From positions 1-18,186 of the forward strand of contig CAKTEB010000048.1 in the NCBI GenBank assembly GCA_934546685.1: a stretch of 18,186 nucleotides of DNA. The letters run 5' to 3'. This stretch comes from an uncultured Oscillospiraceae bacterium. GTDB lineage: Bacteria; Bacillota; Clostridia; Oscillospirales; Oscillospiraceae. Below are positions 14,404 through 18,186 of this stretch, piece by piece. The position numbers and the translations under genes were made by a program. The notes under the pieces are model-generated. The model saw nothing but the letters and a program-made list of their open reading frames with translations, was not told the origin of the DNA and made no database searches. The stretch's first letter is position 1. The number at the start of each line of letters is the position of its first letter.

Positions 14404-14799
14404 ATGTCCCGGCAGAAAAAGCTGTTTATCGTCTCTCTGATCCTCACCGGGCTGTTTATGGTGCTGGGCTGGCAGCTGCTGTTGATGCTGGATACTCTGT
14501 CGCCGCTGCCCTTTGGTGCCCTGCCCAGCATTTTGTTCGCCGCCATGATGACCGGCAGAATGGCCCTGGCGCTGGCACTGCTGATTGGCCTGATACTCTA
14601 TGCCGTGACCATCGTGTCCCTGGTGTTTTGCTCCAAGGGGAAACGCTGGGCCCTGGTGACCGGCACGCTGTGCTACTGCCTGGATATGGCGGCCTGCCTG
14701 GTATTTACGGCCTTTTCCTGGTGGTTTCTGCTGGGGCTGGCCCTGGATATCGTCCTGATCCTCCTGCTCTGGCGCATGACCCTTTTGGCAAAAAAATGA
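14404..14799 (+). CDS. Small polytopic membrane protein, unknown function
   Basis: A 131-aa very hydrophobic protein with four to five predicted helices (about 7-27, 40-58, 59-79, 84-103 and 107-126), ending in basic residues (LLAKK). No family is recognised and no catalytic motif is visible. The ATG at 14404 starts 1 nt after the dut stop and has GGGAGG seven bases upstream, which rules out the longer frame through dut. It is the last gene of the nrdD-nrdG-dut unit, directly before a terminator. Its link to nucleotide metabolism may be only positional. Confidence 0.8.
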   Translation: MSRQKKLFIVSLILTGLFMVLGWQLLLMLDTLSPLPFGALPSILFAAMMTGRMALALALLIGLILYAVTIVSLVFCSKGKRWALVTGTLCYCLDMAACLVFTAFSWWFLLGLALDIVLILLLWRMTLLAKK

Positions 14800-14804
14800 C
14801 CTTT

Positions 14805-14842
14805 GCCGCAGCCTCCAATGCATCGAGGCTGCGGCATTTTTT
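14805..14842 (+). terminator. Intrinsic terminator of the nrd-dut operon
   Basis: GCCGCAGCCTC (14805-14815) and GAGGCTGCGGC (14825-14835) form a perfect 11-bp stem with a 9-nt loop, then A and six T. It lies 5 nt after the small membrane-protein stop. Confidence 0.93.
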
Positions 14843-14882
14843 ACGGAAAACGAAAAATTCGGTGAAAAAACGCCGGAATCCA

Positions 14883-14910
14883 TGTACAATCGGAAAATAA
14901 CTGATATAAT
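14883..14910 (+). promoter_or_regulatory. Promoter of the LTA-synthase family gene
   Basis: TATAAT (14905-14910) with an extended -10 TGA. The -35 is weak: TGTACA (14883-14888) with a 16-nt spacer, four of six consensus bases. It lies upstream of the chosen ATG at 14945 and inside the longer frame from 14882, which it argues against. Confidence 0.65.
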
Positions 14911-14944
14911 ATACCGCGTATCATTTTCTACAGGAGCGTTCCAT

Positions 14945-17110
14945 ATGACAGTTTCACGCAAGACCGCCCGCATCGGCGGCGTGTTTTCTTTTTTACTGGT
15001 ATTTTTCGCGGTGACCCGGGCCCAGGACTTCCTCAGTCAGGAGGAATGGGGCGGGGCTATGCTGCTCTGCGCCCTAGGGGCTGGAGCTCTGGTGCTTCCG
15101 GCGGTGGCCTACCGCTGGGAAAAGCCCCAGTGGCTCCGATTCCTGTTTTCTGTTGCGTTGCTGGCCGCCGCGCCCTTTGTGATGCTGGTGGTGGTGGAGC
15201 GGCTAAACGGCCACTTTATCACGGATTTTCTGACCCCCAGCGAGGATATCTGGGAGAACTATGTGGTGTATGTGCTGCTGTATGTACTGGTGTTCGGCCT
15301 CAGCGGCAGCATCCGGATCTCGGTGATGACCGTGAGTCCGGTGCTTCTGCTGTTCGGTATCGCCAATATGTATGTGAAGGAGTTCAAGGGCAGCCCTCTG
15401 GTGCCCATGGATTTCTCCAGCATCAAGACCGCCGGGAATGTGGCCGCCGGCTATACCTATGAGATCGGCTTCGAGATCGCCTTTGGCGTGTGCCTGACTG
15501 CCATGCTCATGGCCCTGGCCTGCCATCTGGCCATGCCCAAGAGGGGAAAGCCTGGGCAGATCGCCCTGCGGCTTATCAGTCTTTTGGTGGTGGGTGGCTT
15601 TGCCTACACCTTCTACTACACGGACACCGTGGCGGACTATGGTCTGAAGCCGGACTTTTTCAACCAGACCCGGGGCTATAAAAACCACGGCGCGGTGCTG
15701 GAGTTTACTCTGAATACCAAGTATCTGAAGCTTCGCACACCCTCCGGCTATGATGCCGGCGAGGTCACGGCCATTGTGGAGGACGGCATTCAGGAGAACG
15801 GCACCCCCAGCATCCTAAAGACCGCCCTGGTGCGCCAGGGCATGGAAGAGACCGAGGCGGAGGAGAAGACCTCCATTCCCACGGCGGTGGATCAGGGCAA
15901 GACGCCCAATATCATCGTCATTATGAACGAGAGCTTTTCGGATCTGTCCGTGGTGGGGGACATTGAGACCAACGTGCCCTATATGCCCTTTATCGACAGC
16001 ATCAAGGATCAGACCATCCAGGGCAACGCCTATGTGTCCACCATCGGTACTGGCACCTCCAACACGGAGTTTGAGTTCCTGACCGGCAACACCATGGCCT
16101 TCCTGCCCGCAGGCAGCAACGCCTACCAGCTCTATGTAAAGGGCAGGCAGCCGGGCCTGGCTTCCACGCTGATGGCCCAGGGCTTCTCGGCCAAGGCCTT
16201 CCACCCCTACTTTGAGTCCAGCTGGAACCGGCCCCAGGTCTACGACTACATGGGTTTCCAGGATTTCATCTCCGTGGAGGATATGTTCGGCCAGGAGCTG
16301 GTGGACAAGTATGTAAATTCCGGCTATAGCTACAATCTCTATAAGCGGCTGCTGCGGCAGAAGTACCCCGGGGAGAAGATCCTCCTGCGGCGCTTTGTGT
16401 CCGACGCCTACGACTTCAAGACCATCGAGAAGATGTACGAGGAGAAGGATCCGGATCAGCCTATGTTCCTGTTCAACGTCACCATGCAGTCCCACTCCAG
16501 CTACAATCAGAAGTACGACAACTTCGACCAGGAGGTCTATCTCACCTCCACCCAGGGGGACTATCCCAAGACGGATCAGTATCTTTCACTCATCAAGAAG
16601 ACCGACGAGGCCTTTGAGGATCTCATCAATTACTTCCAGGATGCCGATGAGCCCACCATTATCCTGATGTTTGGCGATCACCAGCCCTTTATCGAGGACA
16701 GCTTCTACTCCGAAGTTATGGGCCAGAGCATCAGCGAGATGGACGGGGAGACCCAGCAGAAGCGGTATATCACCCGGTTCATCCTCTGGGCCAATTATGA
16801 GATCCCCACGGGTTGGGTGGACGAGATCAGCATGAACTATCTCAGCACCCTCCTGATGCAGGTGTCCGGCCTTAAGACCACCGCTTACAGCGATTATCTG
16901 GCGGGGCTCTACACCAAGCTGCCGGTGATCACCGCCATGGGCTGCCGAGACGCCCAGGGGGACTTCTTCCAGGCGGATGAGACCAATCCTTTAGCCGCTG
17001 AGATCGCGGGCTACCGGAACGTGGCCTACAACAATCTGGCGGATCTCAAAAACAGAGCCAACAGTCTATTCTATCTGGACGAATCGATGGCCCAGGATAA
17101 CAACGATTGA
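14945..17110 (+). CDS. LTA synthase family membrane phosphotransferase (sulfatase fold)
   Basis: A 721-aa membrane enzyme of the lipoteichoic-acid-synthase type, which moves glycerol-phosphate or similar groups on the outer face of the membrane. Several helices lie in residues about 12-225. The extracellular alkaline-phosphatase/sulfatase domain starts at about 320 (TPNIIVIMNESFSD). Metal and catalytic residues by family comparison are Glu329, the nucleophile Thr371 (GTGTSNTEFE), His517 (MQSHSSY) and Asp578-His579 (MFGDHQPF). The substrate cannot be told from sequence: LTA polymerase, primase or another sugar-phosphate transferase are possible. AGGAG lies eight bases before the ATG at 14945. 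It is alone between its own promoter and terminator. Confidence 0.92.
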   Translation: MTVSRKTARIGGVFSFLLVFFAVTRAQDFLSQEEWGGAMLLCALGAGALVLPAVAYRWEKPQWLRFLFSVALLAAAPFVMLVVVERLNGHFITDFLTPSEDIWENYVVYVLLYVLVFGLSGSIRISVMTVSPVLLLFGIANMYVKEFKGSPLVPMDFSSIKTAGNVAAGYTYEIGFEIAFGVCLTAMLMALACHLAMPKRGKPGQIALRLISLLVVGGFAYTFYYTDTVADYGLKPDFFNQTRGYKNHGAVLEFTLNTKYLKLRTPSGYDAGEVTAIVEDGIQENGTPSILKTALVRQGMEETEAEEKTSIPTAVDQGKTPNIIVIMNESFSDLSVVGDIETNVPYMPFIDSIKDQTIQGNAYVSTIGTGTSNTEFEFLTGNTMAFLPAGSNAYQLYVKGRQPGLASTLMAQGFSAKAFHPYFESSWNRPQVYDYMGFQDFISVEDMFGQELVDKYVNSGYSYNLYKRLLRQKYPGEKILLRRFVSDAYDFKTIEKMYEEKDPDQPMFLFNVTMQSHSSYNQKYDNFDQEVYLTSTQGDYPKTDQYLSLIKKTDEAFEDLINYFQDADEPTIILMFGDHQPFIEDSFYSEVMGQSISEMDGETQQKRYITRFILWANYEIPTGWVDEISMNYLSTLLMQVSGLKTTAYSDYLAGLYTKLPVITAMGCRDAQGDFFQADETNPLAAEIAGYRNVAYNNLADLKNRANSLFYLDESMAQDNND

Positions 17111-17114
17111 CCTT

Positions 17115-17153
17115 AGGGCCAGCGGCGGAACTGCTCCGCTACTGGCCCTTTTT
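17115..17153 (+). terminator. Intrinsic terminator after the LTA-synthase family gene
   Basis: AGGGCCAG (17115-17122) pairs with CTGGCCCT (17142-17149), with an inner GCGGA/TCCGC stem, followed by TTTT. It begins 5 nt after the stop codon. Confidence 0.9.
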
Positions 17154-17163
17154 GTAAATGCCC

Positions 17164-17191
17164 TGGAATATTTCATGAAACTTTGCGTCTA
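17164..17191 (+). promoter_or_regulatory. Candidate ECF-type promoter of the sigma-factor gene
   Basis: TGGAATA (17164-17170), a 15-nt spacer and CGTCTA (17186-17191) resemble the GGAAC/CGTC type -35 and -10 of ECF sigma factors. No good sigma-A promoter is visible in the gap between the terminator and the gene. It would fit autoregulation but is judged by eye only. Confidence 0.4.
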
Positions 17192-17215
17192 TAGAAACAG
17201 AAGGGAGGGAATGGT

Positions 17216-17776
17216 ATGCTGGAGGACAGCGCGATCATTGCCCTGTATAATGAGAGAAACGAAGAGGCCATCGCCGCCACCCGGACGAAGTATGGCCGGT
17301 TCTGCTACGCCATTGCCATGAACATCCTGCACCAGACCGAGGAGGCGGAGGAATGTGAAAGCGACACCTACCACAGCGCCTGGCGGCACATTCCCCCGGA
17401 TCAGCCCGGGTATCTAAGGGGCTATCTGGGGAAGATCACCCGGCGGCTGTCCATCTCCCGGTATCGGAAGAACCACGCGGCCAAGCGGGACGGCGGCATG
17501 GAGCTGGTGCTGGACGAGCTGGAGCAGTGCATTCCATCCGGGGAGTGCCCGGAGCAGCAGCTGGAGGCCAAGGAGCTGGGGGAGCTGATCTCCCAGTGGC
17601 TGAAGGGACTGCCCAAGGATCAGCGGCAGATATTTGTGCGGCGCTATTGGTACGGCGACAGCCTGGAGGATCTGGCGAAGAAGACTGGTCTTCCCAAAGC
17701 TCTGCTGTCCCAGCGGCTCAGCCGCATGCGCAGCAGACTCAAAACCTGCCTGGAGGGACAGGGGGTGCAGCTATGA
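17216..17776 (+). CDS. RNA polymerase sigma factor, ECF-like (sigma-70 family)
   Basis: A 186-aa sigma factor with region 2 (about 20-85: RFCYAIAMNILHQTEEAEECESDTY-type, with the YLRGYLGKITRRLSISRYRK segment for promoter melting) and region 4 (about 128-180: LPKDQRQIFVRRYWYG, then the helix-turn-helix around SLEDLAKKTGLPKALLSQRL). Quoted stretches are typical of Clostridia ECF factors. The linker between the domains is acidic. The ATG at 17216 follows GGGAGGG with six bases between; the ATG at 17211 is out of frame. It overlaps the next gene by 4 bp (ATGA), the usual layout for a sigma factor and its membrane regulator. The target genes are unknown. Confidence 0.88.
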   Translation: MLEDSAIIALYNERNEEAIAATRTKYGRFCYAIAMNILHQTEEAEECESDTYHSAWRHIPPDQPGYLRGYLGKITRRLSISRYRKNHAAKRDGGMELVLDELEQCIPSGECPEQQLEAKELGELISQWLKGLPKDQRQIFVRRYWYGDSLEDLAKKTGLPKALLSQRLSRMRSRLKTCLEGQGVQL

Positions 17777-18186
17777 AAAGACGGGAACAGGCGGAGCGGC
17801 TATTAGACGGCATCGGCGAGATCCGGGAGCGGTATATCGAGGAGGCCGCGGAGATTCGGAAGCACTGGTCGGGAGCGGCACTACGCGCGCTGGCGGCGGT
17901 GCTGGCCGTGGTGATCCTGTCGCCCTTTGCGATTTTACTGCTCACCATGCGTGGCGCGGGGAGCTCCGGCGGCGCAGATACCGAGGGCATCGGCAATGTC
18001 TATGACCTGTACGATGGCCCCATCATGGCTCTGGAGGCCCTGGGGGACAGCGGCGGCATCACGGTGAAACGGGAGGTGATCTTTGACTTTTCTCCCTATG
18101 AGAGCCGGGAGAAGGCCGCCGAGGACGGGACGCTGTACAATGACTATGAGCGGATGGCCTATGTGTCGGACAACTATGTGCTGACC
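17773..18186 (+). CDS. Membrane protein paired with the sigma factor, possible anti-sigma factor (partial)
   Basis: The first 138 residues of a protein cut by the right edge; the frame stays open to the last base. A charged, helical cytoplasmic N-terminus (about 1-33, MKRREQAERLLDGIGEIRER) is followed by one membrane helix (about 35-59, ALRALAAVLAVVILSPFAIL) and the start of an extracytoplasmic domain with acidic and aromatic residues (NVYDLYDGPIMALEALGD). The topology (short inner segment, single helix, outer domain) and the 4-bp overlap with the sigma gene suggest an anti-sigma factor or signal sensor. No zinc-binding HxxxCxxC anti-sigma motif is present in the visible part. Confidence 0.75.
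   Translation, partial: MKRREQAERLLDGIGEIRERYIEEAAEIRKHWSGAALRALAAVLAVVILSPFAILLLTMRGAGSSGGADTEGIGNVYDLYDGPIMALEALGDSGGITVKREVIFDFSPYESREKAAEDGTLYNDYERMAYVSDNYVLT

Noticed and set aside
14206..14973. 255-codon minus-strand frame, Gln/Gly/His-rich
   Set aside because: Low-complexity shadow crossing dut, the small membrane gene and a clear plus-strand terminator.
1..18186. CRISPR arrays, tRNA/rRNA genes, insertion sequences, phage or toxin-antitoxin modules
   Set aside because: No regularly spaced direct repeats, no cloverleaf or rRNA segments, no transposase, integrase or terminal inverted repeats were recognised, and no ndoA/mazF follows alr.

Overview
The window looks like the chromosome of a strictly anaerobic, G+C-rich member of the Clostridia, probably Oscillospiraceae (Flavonifractor/Lawsonibacter/Intestinimonas type). 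The evidence is a T-box controlled pheST operon, a class III anaerobic ribonucleotide reductase with its activase, the Firmicutes-type gene order lipoprotein-alr, an LTA-synthase family protein, sigma-A promoters with extended -10 elements, and strong G/C bias at third codon positions. The bias produces very long antisense reading frames that are not genes. The taxonomic guess is inference from gene content and style.

Layout. (1) 1-3067, minus strand: promoter, T-box leader with a UUC (Phe) specifier and intrinsic terminator, then pheS and pheT (pheT runs off the left edge). (2) 3122-7130, plus strand: promoter, a small two-helix membrane protein (DUF6106-like), bifunctional NAD(P)H-hydrate repair enzyme (nnr), a small lipoprotein, and alanine racemase (alr), ending in a strong hairpin. 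Lipoprotein-alr adjacency is the arrangement known for ydcC-alr in Bacillus and, from memory, gerS-alr2 in C. difficile. (3) 7144-8634, minus strand: promoter, a divergent ThyX-like protein with a TTG start, and a two-pass membrane protein of unknown function. (4) 8659-10889, plus strand: promoter, a minimal DEAD-box RNA helicase overlapping by 4 bp a divergent DprA/Smf-like protein, then a terminator. (5) 10890-11311: a non-coding stretch with a predicted three-way-junction fold, a further hairpin, two NrdR-box-like palindromes 30 bp apart and an extended -10 promoter. (6) 11312-14842, plus strand: nrdD-nrdG-dut plus a small membrane protein, tightly packed and closed by a terminator. (7) 14883-17153, plus strand: a monocistronic LTA-synthase family membrane phosphotransferase with its own promoter and terminator. 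(8) 17164-18186, plus strand: an ECF-like sigma factor with a candidate autoregulatory promoter, overlapping by 4 bp a membrane protein cut by the right edge.

Most of the window is housekeeping: Phe-tRNA charging, cofactor repair, D-alanine supply, dNTP supply and envelope polymer synthesis. nrdDG makes dNTPs without oxygen and dut removes dUTP while supplying dUMP, so the tandem NrdR-like sites probably adjust the whole nrdD-nrdG-dut unit to dNTP demand. There is no sign of a phage, insertion sequence, CRISPR array, tRNA or rRNA. The less ordinary parts are the DEAD helicase/DprA-like pair, the ThyX-like/membrane-protein pair, the lipoprotein before alr, and the structured intergenic element at 10844-11022. 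No clear-cut new defence or mobile system is visible.
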